64,000 bases of DNA from Candidatus Saccharimonadota bacterium. Lineage in GTDB: Bacteria; Patescibacteriota; Saccharimonadia; Saccharimonadales; Saccharimonadaceae. Location: NCBI GenBank assembly GCA_030537075.1, contig JAUNOS010000003.1:62001-126000 (forward strand), read 5' to 3'. Position numbers and translations under genes: made by a program. Every line of letters begins with the position of its first letter. Position 1 is the stretch's first letter. The notes beneath the pieces are model-generated. The model had not been told where the DNA came from. It saw only the letters and a program-made list of their open reading frames with translations, and did not search any database. Positions 15,325 through 23,167 of this stretch are shown here, piece after piece.

Positions 15325-17895
15325 GTGATAAAGAATCAGCATAAAACGATTACAAAAAAGGCGCAGAATTTCTTTCGGACACAGCTCAAACATGCAGTGG
15401 TCGAAAAAGATGTTGAGGTAGCGTATAAGGCGATTTTTCAGGAGTATTACGGCGTTTCATTCCCGAGTCCCTATGGGTCTGATGGCTATATTGAACTGGC
15501 GCAGCAAAGTTTATTTGATGACGAACTTCGATTACTGCTGGAAGTAAAATTTGGTCTTGATCTAGCACAGGCAAAAGAGCGTGCAAAGATTGTTGCGCAG
15601 GCAATTTACTATCTGAAGCGGTTTGAGCGAGACGGTAAATCACTGCCAAAAGTGATTGTCGGCGGTGATGAAAACCAGATGTTTACCATCTATGCGCCGA
15701 AGCTCAAAGGATATCTTGCGCAGGAGTACGACTGGGATATTGCGCCGAGTGCGGCGTGGAGAGAAAATGAGGATCTGTACCGCAAACTACTCGAAGATCG
15801 CAATCTGAATGTCTATGTATTCGACATTAACTCCACTGCCTTCGATATTAATAATGTATTTGCAAGTATCCAGTCACTCAGTGAGGGGAATGAGGAGTTC
15901 CAAAAAATTCGCGTATCGGAAGCGAATATTCGCGTTGTGTTTGATGAATTTGTACATGCAGTGTGGGGTAATGAGTGGCTGACTGGCATAAAGAAACTCG
16001 GCCCTGCCGATACTGTTTCTGTGTTCATTCAATCAATTCTTGGTGATCCAGAAACCTATCTTGTGCCAACTAAGAAAAATATCCTGCACCTCGTGAATGG
16101 TAGGGAAATTCACGTCAATGCAAGTAGGTACGATGCCTTCTTTAGTCACTATGACCGTAAGTATTCCATCCGCGAAATTGATGAAATCACGGCGATTGCT
16201 GACCAGCTTATTGAAGAGGTAAAGCGGCGTTTTCACGGTGATTTTTGGACGCCAACGATATGGGCAAACCGCGCCGTAGAAATGATCACTCATGACTTGG
16301 GTGATGACTGGCGCGACAAATATACCGTTTGGGATCCAGCGGCTGGCACGAAGAACCTAACGCGCGACTATCGCTTCCGCAAATTATTCACCAGCACGCT
16401 CCATCAAGCTGAAATTGACATGAGCCGCCAGTATAATCAAGAAGCGACGAGTTTTCAGTATGATTTTCTCAACGATGACATTGATGTGTCTCCTGACAGC
16501 GATCCGCGCGATCTCAAAATGCCACGCGAGCTGTTTGATGTACTCAAGAACGACGAGCCGATTATTTTCTATACCAATCCGCCGTATGGTCAGGCTGCTG
16601 ATCAAGGAGCGACAAGCAAGGAGGGGATTGCTGAGACGAAGATCGGCGCTGAGATGCGTGCTCAAGGTTTTGGGCTAGCAAGTTCGGAATTATACACACA
16701 ATTCATCTACCGCGTTCAGAAACTGTCCCAGAGCTTCAATTTATCAAACGTCTTCTTCTTCTTCTTCTTTAATAAGGGATTTTTGGCAAGTCCGGCTTTT
16801 GGCAAATTTACCGATAGGCTTCTTGAACGGTTTGAGTTCAATGGTGGATTTATGATCAATGCAGGAGAGTTTCAGGGGACTGCTAGTACTTGGGGGATCG
16901 TTTTTTCGCACTTTGCACTTAAGAAGACGCCGTCACCACTGCAGCAGGAATTTACTTTTTCTGTCGAACGGTCAACAGAGCAGGGTATCGAAGTGATTGA
17001 TCGGCATACGCTTACTCGCGTCAAAAAAGGCGACACACTGAAGGGCTGGCTATCCGAGATTCCAGTATCGACACGTGAATACAACAATGGACATTACCCA
17101 AGAGTTAATGGTGGGCTAAATAGTGTTGAGTACAGTAAGAAGCTCAGGGGCTTCTATAAGGAACATTCTATCGGTTATTTTCACAACGATAGCCCAACTG
17201 TTCAGTACTCTGACAAGTATACCAATCTCAATTCTACTATGGCAGCGAGTGCAAATGGTAATTCAGTGACTCCGGATAATTTTGAGCGTGCCTGTGTTGT
17301 GTTTGCGGCACGTAAGTCGATTCTATCAGATGCTTCATGGATTAACGATAAAGATATCTTCCGTCGTCCATCGGAAAAGTTCCAGGCGTCGGACGAATGG
17401 TCAGAATTTGTCACTGATAGCGTGGTGTTTAGTCTGTTTCATCGGTCGTCGTATCAAACCGGCTTGCGTCAGTTTGAATATAATGACGAATATTATGATG
17501 TCTATAACGAATGGTTCTTTATGTCTAAAAAAGAGGTGATGGACCTGGCTGATCAGTATGATATACATGACATATATAATGATGCGCGGTCAGCCGACGA
17601 GCGCTTCGTCTACCGCTACTTGCAAGATAGGGAGCTGAGTGCTGAGGCGGCGGCTTTGCTGGAGTCTGGTCGGGAGCTGGTGCGGGTGACTTTTGGGCGG
17701 CGCTTTATTGCGAGCGAGGACCATCCGGAGTGGCATCTGCGGGCGTGGGACGCAGGATATCATCAGATTCATAAAATTACAACCATGTTCAGGGAGGATT
17801 TTGTCGAAGCAATGCAACGGCTTGATGCGGCGCGTGCAAAAATTGAGGCAAAGATCCGTAATCAGGTATACAATGATGGCATATTGCGAAAGTAA
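15325..17895 (+). CDS. Large DNA N6-adenine methyltransferase, probably type IIG-like restriction-modification protein
   Basis: 856 aa from a GTG start. Methyltransferase motif I is at 335-344 (VWDPAAGTKN, with Lys where Gly is usual) and motif IV is NPPYG at 418-422, the adenine-N6 type. The N-terminal 130 aa contain D53 and LLLEVKFG (E73-V74-K75), which fit a PD-(D/E)xK nuclease. The C-terminal third would be the target-recognition domain. The gene is AT-richer than its neighbours until about 17580. A TTC repeat at 16751-16768 encodes a run of Phe. No separate R or S gene is nearby, so this is either a one-gene RM system or an orphan methylase. Confidence 0.75.
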   Translation: MIKNQHKTITKKAQNFFRTQLKHAVVEKDVEVAYKAIFQEYYGVSFPSPYGSDGYIELAQQSLFDDELRLLLEVKFGLDLAQAKERAKIVAQAIYYLKRFERDGKSLPKVIVGGDENQMFTIYAPKLKGYLAQEYDWDIAPSAAWRENEDLYRKLLEDRNLNVYVFDINSTAFDINNVFASIQSLSEGNEEFQKIRVSEANIRVVFDEFVHAVWGNEWLTGIKKLGPADTVSVFIQSILGDPETYLVPTKKNILHLVNGREIHVNASRYDAFFSHYDRKYSIREIDEITAIADQLIEEVKRRFHGDFWTPTIWANRAVEMITHDLGDDWRDKYTVWDPAAGTKNLTRDYRFRKLFTSTLHQAEIDMSRQYNQEATSFQYDFLNDDIDVSPDSDPRDLKMPRELFDVLKNDEPIIFYTNPPYGQAADQGATSKEGIAETKIGAEMRAQGFGLASSELYTQFIYRVQKLSQSFNLSNVFFFFFFNKGFLASPAFGKFTDRLLERFEFNGGFMINAGEFQGTASTWGIVFSHFALKKTPSPLQQEFTFSVERSTEQGIEVIDRHTLTRVKKGDTLKGWLSEIPVSTREYNNGHYPRVNGGLNSVEYSKKLRGFYKEHSIGYFHNDSPTVQYSDKYTNLNSTMAASANGNSVTPDNFERACVVFAARKSILSDASWINDKDIFRRPSEKFQASDEWSEFVTDSVVFSLFHRSSYQTGLRQFEYNDEYYDVYNEWFFMSKKEVMDLADQYDIHDIYNDARSADERFVYRYLQDRELSAEAAALLESGRELVRVTFGRRFIASEDHPEWHLRAWDAGYHQIHKITTMFREDFVEAMQRLDAARAKIEAKIRNQVYNDGILRK

Positions 17896-17971
17896 TGAGC
17901 AGTAGAGGCATGATCATTGTAATTATTATCATTTTGTGATACAGTATGTTATTCTAGGTTCACTTGCGCTT

Positions 17972-18064
17972 ATGCCAGAGCAGCCAACAGATAAACAAAT
18001 ACAGGACTTTTTTGACGCGCTTGAGCAGCGAGTGCAGGCATTTGGCTACAAGGCTCAGCAGTAG
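17972..18064 (+). CDS. Possible short ORF, remnant or small peptide
   Basis: 30 codons from ATG 17972 (extended in frame to GTG 17936, 43 codons). The sequence MPEQPTDKQIQDFFDALEQ is hydrophilic and helix-prone, with no recognisable SD. It lies between the RM gene and the toxin-antitoxin operator. It could be a decayed C-terminal fragment; coding status is doubtful. Confidence 0.2.
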   Translation: MPEQPTDKQIQDFFDALEQRVQAFGYKAQQ

Positions 18065-18068
18065 AATA

Positions 18069-18101
18069 TTGCAATTTTATTATAATTTTGTTATAATAAA
18101 A
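18069..18101 (+). promoter_or_regulatory. Toxin-antitoxin promoter with inverted-repeat operator
   Basis: -35 TTGCAA (18069-18074), 17-bp spacer, -10 TATAAT (18092-18097), ATG 9 nt later. Over this lies a perfect inverted repeat: TTTTATTATAA (18075-18085), 5-nt spacer, TTATAATAAAA (18091-18101). One arm fills the spacer and the other covers the -10, the layout expected for autorepression by the antitoxin. Confidence 0.75.
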
Positions 18102-18106
18102 CCACT

Positions 18107-18328
18107 ATGACCATCACTACCATCCAAAAAGTTATCAAAATCGGCTCCAGCAAGGGCGTGACGCTGCCAGCGCGAGATCTGAGGGCGTTGGGTGTCGAGG
18201 CGGGGGATGAGGTCGAGCTGGTGGTGCGCAAGAAAGCCGCCCATGCAGACGACGCGCAGGTGCTGGAAGCGGCTCAGTCGTTGCTTGAGCGGTATGAGGA
18301 CGATTTTCGTCACCTCGCGGAGCGTTAG
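18107..18328 (+). CDS. AbrB/MazE-type antitoxin
   Basis: 73 aa. The N-terminal half is a SpoVT/AbrB swapped-hairpin DNA-binding domain (VIKIGSSKGVTLPARDLRALGVEAGDEVEL). The C-terminal half is an acidic amphipathic helix (about 50-72) that would embrace the toxin. Its stop codon TAG is immediately followed by the ATG of the Doc toxin, so stoichiometry is set by coupling. It presumably binds the inverted repeat at 18075-18101. Confidence 0.85.
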   Translation: MTITTIQKVIKIGSSKGVTLPARDLRALGVEAGDEVELVVRKKAAHADDAQVLEAAQSLLERYEDDFRHLAER

Positions 18329-18715
18329 ATGCGGTTTTTGAACCTAGCACACATCCTGCAGCTGCACGCACTTGTTACGGTGAAATTTGGCGGGGCAAGT
18401 ACTATTCGCGACATCGGGCGCCTGGAAGCTGTCGTCGTTACGCAGCGCCAAGAGGTGTTTGGACAAGAGCTATACCCGACACTACATGAAAAAGCGGCGG
18501 CGCTGCTGCGGGGGATTATCGCCGATCATCCGTTTATTGATGGCAATAAGCGCACTGCTATGCTGGCCGCCATGACGTTTTTAGAGCTGAATGGTCAGCG
18601 GATTACTGCCCGCAAGGGTGAGATTGAGGGCTTCGCCGTCACTGTCGCGACCAACCACCCACCCATCGCTGACATTGCGCAGTGGCTGCGCTGCCATACG
18701 GAGGCGGGTGCATGA
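18329..18715 (+). CDS. doc: Doc-type (Fic-fold) toxin
   Basis: 128 aa, the usual Doc length. Fic core HPFIDGNKRTAM (H67, D71, G72, N73, R75) matches the Doc variant HxFx(D)GNKRT rather than classical AMPylating Fic. P1 Doc phosphorylates EF-Tu, which arrests translation; this is family knowledge, not shown here. The partner is an AbrB-type rather than a Phd-type antitoxin. The gene overlaps the next one (ATGA at 18712). Confidence 0.88.
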   Translation: MRFLNLAHILQLHALVTVKFGGASTIRDIGRLEAVVVTQRQEVFGQELYPTLHEKAAALLRGIIADHPFIDGNKRTAMLAAMTFLELNGQRITARKGEIEGFAVTVATNHPPIADIAQWLRCHTEAGA

Positions 18716-19296
18716 CTATGATTTATATCGTCCGCCATGGACAGAACGAAGATAATGTCAACGGTATTCTTAACGGACATCGCGATATGCCGCTGACTGA
18801 GTTCGGTCGTGAGCAGGCGCAGAAATTGGCGGCATCGATGTGTGCTCGGGGACTTCAATTTGATGCAGTGTATGCATCGCCGCTCAGCCGGGCACTGGAA
18901 ACGGCGCATATCGTGACTGAAGGGGCTGGACTTTCTGATCCACAGGTCTATGCTGATTTGATTGAGCGTGATTTTGGCGATATGACGGGACGGCCGGTTA
19001 AGGATATTAAGACACTATGCGCTCCGGATATTATTGAAACCGAAGCGGTGACTTATTTTCTTTCTCCTGAAGGCGCAGAAACATTTCCTGAGTTACTAGC
19101 GCGCGGACAACGAGTGTGTGACGAGATGGCGCGTCGCCATCCAGGCCAGGCGGTACTACTGGTATGTCATGGCGATATCGGCAAGATGATATACGCCGCA
19201 GCGACAAAAACACCATGGCGTGAAGTGCTAATGGCGTTTCATTTCGACAATACGGATATTATCGGTCCGCTGCAGATTGCATCGGAGGACGTGTGA
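18712..19296 (+). CDS. Histidine phosphatase family protein (phosphoglycerate-mutase-like)
   Basis: 194 aa from ATG 18712 (alternative ATG 18718). It starts with the phosphohistidine motif IYIVRHGQNEDN, then YASPLSRALETAHI (second basic residue) and LLVCHGDIGKMI (second catalytic His). This branch includes CobC/alpha-ribazole phosphatase-like and broad sugar-phosphate phosphatases; the substrate is not assignable. It overlaps the doc toxin by 4 nt and so may be carried on the TA message. Confidence 0.87.
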   Translation: MTMIYIVRHGQNEDNVNGILNGHRDMPLTEFGREQAQKLAASMCARGLQFDAVYASPLSRALETAHIVTEGAGLSDPQVYADLIERDFGDMTGRPVKDIKTLCAPDIIETEAVTYFLSPEGAETFPELLARGQRVCDEMARRHPGQAVLLVCHGDIGKMIYAAATKTPWREVLMAFHFDNTDIIGPLQIASEDV

Positions 19297-19306
19297 GATC
19301 GGCGCG

Positions 19307-19546
19307 ATGAGAAAGTCAAAGCAAAATGCCTTCGCCGCCAAAAACTGGTTATTGGTGTTTGCTGCAGGTGTCATTATCGCCCTCAATCTGGGGCTTTTTA
19401 TCCTGGCAATTGTCGCTTCCGGCGCGCTTGGTTGGTGGTCGGTGCTGATCGGTGCAGGGGCAGCGCTGCTGGTCGTCTGTGGCGTCATGAGCCTGCGATA
19501 CAATGACCCAAGTTTCATTCTCCTGGGTCTTATCCTGCCGAACTAG
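19307..19546 (+). CDS. Small two-TM membrane protein
   Basis: About 79 aa from ATG 19307: a basic N-terminus (MRKSKQ) followed by two hydrophobic helices (about 12-38 and 42-62). It starts 10 nt after the phosphatase stop. Function unknown. Confidence 0.55.
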   Translation: MRKSKQNAFAAKNWLLVFAAGVIIALNLGLFILAIVASGALGWWSVLIGAGAALLVVCGVMSLRYNDPSFILLGLILPN

Positions 19547-19549
19547 CCG

Positions 19550-20365
19550 TCACCGCGCCGCCCGATAATGCCCCAGTACCTGCACTCGGCAGCCGGCTTC
19601 CTCGAGCTGGTGACAGAGGCTGATGAGTTGGGTTTGGTCGGCCATGACGTCGATGATGAATTGGTAGCGAAAGGGCTGGCCGCGCACCGGGCGGGATTCG
19701 ATTTTCGTCATGTTAGAGTGATTGGCGCTGATAATGCCGAGCGCTTCATGCAGGGCGCCAGGCTGGTGGTCGGTGATAAGCACCAGTGACGCTTTATTTG
19801 CCTGAGCCACCGCCTGAGGAGTCCGTGACAGCACCACGAAGCGCGTCACATTGTCCGGCTCATCCTCGATATTCGGCGCCAGCACCGTCAGTCCGTGTAG
19901 CTCGGCCGCTCGCGCTGAAGCGATAGCCGCCGCGTCGGTCCGTCCGGACGCCGCTAACTCCGCCGCCGCACCGGCCGTATCCGCATGTTCACGCCGCGCG
20001 GCACCGGGCAGGTGGGTGTCCAGCCAGTCTCGACATTGGTCAAGCGCCGCTGGATGCGACGCCACTTCGCGCACCGCCCCCAGACTGACGCCGACGGGCA
20101 CCAACAGGCACTGATGCACCGGCAGCGTGATCTCACCGATGATGCTGCAGTCGTGCCGCAGCAATTGATCAAACGTTTCGTGAATTGAGCCATACAGCGA
20201 ATTTTCCACCGCCACCACCGCATAGTCACTGGCACCGCTCATCAATGACTCGAACACAGCGCGAAAACTGCCGTGTCCTTGCACCTCGAAATCGTGGCGG
20301 GCAAAAAACTGCTCCGCCGCCGCATGATGAAATGAGCCGAGTTCGCCCTGCAGTGCAATGATCAC
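19550..20365 (-). CDS. pheA: Prephenate dehydratase with ACT domain
   Basis: 271 aa from a GTG at 20365, chosen because a minus -10 (TATACT, plus coordinates 20373-20378) ends 7 nt upstream; longer ORF versions run into the opposite promoter. The catalytic domain opens ALQGELGSFHHAAAEQFF, contains the VAVENSLYGSI block and the essential TRF (NVTRFVVL). The ACT domain has the Phe-binding ESRP motif (KIESRPVRGQPF). It would convert prephenate to phenylpyruvate with Phe feedback. No other aromatic-pathway gene is in the window, which is odd for a reduced genome. Confidence 0.88.
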   Translation of the reverse strand: MIIALQGELGSFHHAAAEQFFARHDFEVQGHGSFRAVFESLMSGASDYAVVAVENSLYGSIHETFDQLLRHDCSIIGEITLPVHQCLLVPVGVSLGAVREVASHPAALDQCRDWLDTHLPGAARREHADTAGAAAELAASGRTDAAAIASARAAELHGLTVLAPNIEDEPDNVTRFVVLSRTPQAVAQANKASLVLITDHQPGALHEALGIISANHSNMTKIESRPVRGQPFRYQFIIDVMADQTQLISLCHQLEEAGCRVQVLGHYRAAR

Positions 20366-20386
20366 AGGGTATAGTATAATCGATAT
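20366..20386. promoter_or_regulatory. Face-to-face overlapping leaderless promoters (pheA / 20387 gene)
   Basis: Only 21 bp separate two divergent start codons. Plus-strand -10 TATAAT is at 20375-20380, 6 nt before ATG 20387. Minus-strand -10 TATACT is at 20373-20378, 7 nt before GTG 20365. The hexamers overlap by 4 bp, so polymerase can occupy only one at a time. Confidence 0.65.
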
Positions 20387-21226
20387 ATGCATCGGTCGCA
20401 AAAGAAGATTATCCAACAGGGAAAATTATTTAAGATATTTTGGCAAGCGGCGCTTATCGCGCTCACTATCGTGGTGGTGAAGTATATTTTGCGCCAGTAT
20501 CACCTGGAGATTATCCCGCAGAGTTCGCTCCATAACAGCGTGGTGTCGAGCGCGGTGTTCGTCATCGGTTTTTTGCTGTCGGCGACCATCGCGGATTATA
20601 AAGAGTCGGAGCGCATGCCAGCGGAGTTTGCGGCGCAGATAGAGGACATGTACGATGACGCAGCGCAGATTCATGCCAGCTATCCAGTGTTTGATCTGGA
20701 TGGGTTTCGCCAGCAGTTATGCACCGTGGCGCGTAGTTTCGTCGATGATGTGCGCAAGCGGTCGTATGACGCTCGCCAGGATATTCGCAGACTGGGCGAG
20801 TACTTCGCGGACATGGAGCGGGGTGGGGCGCCGCCGAATTTTATCGTCAAGCTCAAGCAGCAGCAAAGCGTCCTCCTCAGGACTCGCCATCGCGTCAACT
20901 ACATCCAACGCATTAAATTTGTGCCATCGGCTACCATTCTGGCACGCTCCATCGTCGCTGCAGTCATCATCCTGCTGGTGCTCACAGATATCGACCCGTA
21001 CCGCGCCGGCCTCGCCATCGTCGGTACCATCACCTTCACGCTGATCTACATGCTCATCCTCATCCATGTTATCAGCAAACCATTCCATAAGGCTGGCAAG
21101 ACCCGCGATGACGTCAGCCTATTCCTGATCGATAGTGCGGTCGAATACCTCGAACACGCCCAGTCGGCGGCGCCGTCACCCGCCAAGAGAAAGAAGACTA
21201 AGGCCATAAAGGAGAAGAAAGCATGA
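20387..21226 (+). CDS. Four-TM membrane protein of unknown family
   Basis: 279 aa. TM segments lie near 20-38, 50-66, 190-205 and 212-235, separated by a cytoplasmic helical domain of about 120 residues and ending in a Lys/Ala-rich tail (KRKKTKAIKEKK). The two hairpins around a soluble helical core resemble bestrophin-like/DUF4239 proteins, but this is only a layout similarity. It is coupled to the next gene by ATGA. Confidence 0.6.
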   Translation: MHRSQKKIIQQGKLFKIFWQAALIALTIVVVKYILRQYHLEIIPQSSLHNSVVSSAVFVIGFLLSATIADYKESERMPAEFAAQIEDMYDDAAQIHASYPVFDLDGFRQQLCTVARSFVDDVRKRSYDARQDIRRLGEYFADMERGGAPPNFIVKLKQQQSVLLRTRHRVNYIQRIKFVPSATILARSIVAAVIILLVLTDIDPYRAGLAIVGTITFTLIYMLILIHVISKPFHKAGKTRDDVSLFLIDSAVEYLEHAQSAAPSPAKRKKTKAIKEKKA

Positions 21227-21468
21227 GCCTACTGAAAAACCTGATGAATAAAGCTAAAGAGTTGTTCGGCGCTAAAGCCCAGGATGTTATCCAAGATACC
21301 GTGGATAATGTCAAAGACAGTGTGCTGGGCGGCGACAAAAAGCCAGCCAAGCACACTGGCAAAGGAAAGTCGCGCCAAGCAGACGGCTTTGACCTGAACG
21401 ACATCGGCGAGATGATCGATGGCGCGCGCCAGACCCTGGACGGTATCACTGGTAAAAAGCGCAAATAA
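21223..21468 (+). CDS. Small basic protein
   Basis: 81 aa, Lys-rich with amphipathic helices (LLKNLMNKAKELFGAKAQ; QDTVDNVKDSVLGG) and a polar, positively charged centre. There is no TM. It overlaps the upstream membrane protein by 4 nt, suggesting a partner of that protein. Family not recognised. Confidence 0.6.
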   Translation: MSLLKNLMNKAKELFGAKAQDVIQDTVDNVKDSVLGGDKKPAKHTGKGKSRQADGFDLNDIGEMIDGARQTLDGITGKKRK

Positions 21469-21492
21469 TTCATTTCATGATATAATACTGCT

Positions 21493-22491
21493 ATGAAGCC
21501 TATTGGGACAAAAATCGTCGTTATCGGCGGTGGCACCGGCAGCTTTACCTTGCTGTCGGGGTTGAAGAATTATACGCATAATCTCACGGCGCTGGTGAAC
21601 ATGGTGGATGATGGCGGCTCGACAGGGCAACTGCGCGACGAACTCGGGGTCCTGCCGGCGGGCGATGTCCGTCAGTGTCTGGTGGCGCTGAGTAGCTCGC
21701 CGAAGGTGCGTGATTTGTTCAATTACCGGTTCGATGAAGGCAGCATGAAAGGCCACGCCTTCGGTAATCTCTTTATGGCAGCACTGGAAAAAATGACCGG
21801 CAATTTCGCGGAAGCAGTGGAACTGGCCGGCGAGGTGCTGGGTATTTACGGCCGGGTGTATCCCATCACACTGGACGATACGAAAATGTCGATGAGACTC
21901 CCTGATGGTACAGTGGTCGAGGGGCAGCACGCCTCAGAGTCGCTGGAGGTGCCGCGCGGGCAGCGGCCATGGCTGGAGCTCAGTCCGCCCGCTATGATCA
22001 ATCCGGCAGCACGCCAGGCTATTCTGGAGGCTGACCTGGTGGTGATCGCGCCGGGGCTACTCTATGGTAGCCTAGCACCAGCACTGCTGGTCCAAGGGGT
22101 GACGCGCGCCTTGGCGGAGACGAAAGCCAAGAAAGTGTATGTCTGCAATCTCGTGACCAAGCCAGAGCAGACTGACGGTTTTACGGTGATGGATTTTGCG
22201 GAGGAAATTGAGCGGTTTTCTGGGGTATCGCTGGATTATGTGTTGTATAATAATCACCGCCCATCAGAGGAGCTACTGGCAAAATACGCTCACGACGGCG
22301 AATATCTGGTGGAGTGGGATGAAGCCGCACTAGCTGGGAAGCACTACTACGCTTCGGGCAAGCCGCTGCTGTCCGAGGACGTCTGGGTGAATAAAAATGC
22401 CGCTGCCGACCCACTGGCCGCCAAGCGCAGCCTGATTCGTCACGACGCTGACAGGGTAGCGCGCGAGCTGATGAGGATCTATTTCGCGTGA
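21493..22491 (+). CDS. yvcK: YvcK/CofD-family protein (gluconeogenesis factor)
   Basis: 332 aa. It opens with the nucleotide-sugar-binding Rossmann motif VVIGGGTGSFTLLSGLK, then the family hallmark NMVDDGGSTGQLRDELG and GDVRQCLVALS. In Bacillus, YvcK binds UDP-GlcNAc and adjusts carbon flow to wall synthesis; the reaction, if any, is not known. -10 TATAAT (21481-21486) is 6 nt before the ATG. The stop overlaps the GTG of the HAD gene. Confidence 0.92.
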   Translation: MKPIGTKIVVIGGGTGSFTLLSGLKNYTHNLTALVNMVDDGGSTGQLRDELGVLPAGDVRQCLVALSSSPKVRDLFNYRFDEGSMKGHAFGNLFMAALEKMTGNFAEAVELAGEVLGIYGRVYPITLDDTKMSMRLPDGTVVEGQHASESLEVPRGQRPWLELSPPAMINPAARQAILEADLVVIAPGLLYGSLAPALLVQGVTRALAETKAKKVYVCNLVTKPEQTDGFTVMDFAEEIERFSGVSLDYVLYNNHRPSEELLAKYAHDGEYLVEWDEAALAGKHYYASGKPLLSEDVWVNKNAAADPLAAKRSLIRHDADRVARELMRIYFA

Positions 22492-23102
22492 GACCGCGGT
22501 TGTTTCTCGATCTTGACCGCACCTTGTTTCGGACTAGTGAATTTGACCAGGCCAAGTGGCCCCTTGTCGCTGCGCGGTATCCGCAGATTGATGCTGCATG
22601 GGAGCAGACACGGCAGTCTGATTTTTACGTGACTGATGCGGCGAGTGGGATGTATTATTATGATTTTTTGGCGCACGTGAGGGCACTGGCGTTGCCTGAA
22701 GACGAGGTGATACACCTGCTACAGACGTCCATGTTGGGTGACGGGCGACTGGAGTATAAGGGAGTAAGCGAGCTGGTGGCATGGGCGCGTACGGCGACTG
22801 ACCTTGCGGTGCTGACTTATGGTCCAGTCGATTATCAGCTACTAAAGGCTAATCTTTGCCCGTCGCTAAGGGGCGTGGAAATCATCACAACCTTGCAGCC
22901 AAAACATCACTTTTTTGCCACGCTCTTGGCGGAGCAGCCAGGCGGTGAGGTGTGGATGGTGGATGACAAGTCTATCGGCGCTGAGTTACCAGCGGGGGTG
23001 CGGTTTATCCAGGCGGCGGGGTATAATGATCTGCCCGTTCCTGAGGCGGCCGCGTGGCCAGTGGCCCACACCGTGTCATCTATTCGTCAGTTGATATCGT
23101 AA
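22488..23102 (+). CDS. HAD-superfamily hydrolase-like protein
   Basis: 204 aa from a GTG overlapping the yvcK stop (GTGA). HAD motif I is LFLDLDRTLFRT (DxDxT), a Thr-containing motif II lies in LAVLTYGP, and motif III/IV residues are K (LQPKHHF) and VDD (WMVDDKS). It is most likely a small-molecule phosphatase; the substrate is unknown. Coupling to yvcK hints at a sugar-phosphate or wall-precursor connection. Confidence 0.78.
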   Translation: MRPRLFLDLDRTLFRTSEFDQAKWPLVAARYPQIDAAWEQTRQSDFYVTDAASGMYYYDFLAHVRALALPEDEVIHLLQTSMLGDGRLEYKGVSELVAWARTATDLAVLTYGPVDYQLLKANLCPSLRGVEIITTLQPKHHFFATLLAEQPGGEVWMVDDKSIGAELPAGVRFIQAAGYNDLPVPEAAAWPVAHTVSSIRQLIS

Positions 23103-23167
23103 TACGCGTGAGATAACAGAGGTAAGCTATTGCAAATTTTAGCCAAGTATGCTATAATAGAAATATT

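Noticed and set aside
16751-16768. Phase-variable tract causing on/off switching in the RM gene
   Set aside because: The unit is 3 nt, so slippage keeps the frame and would change length only.
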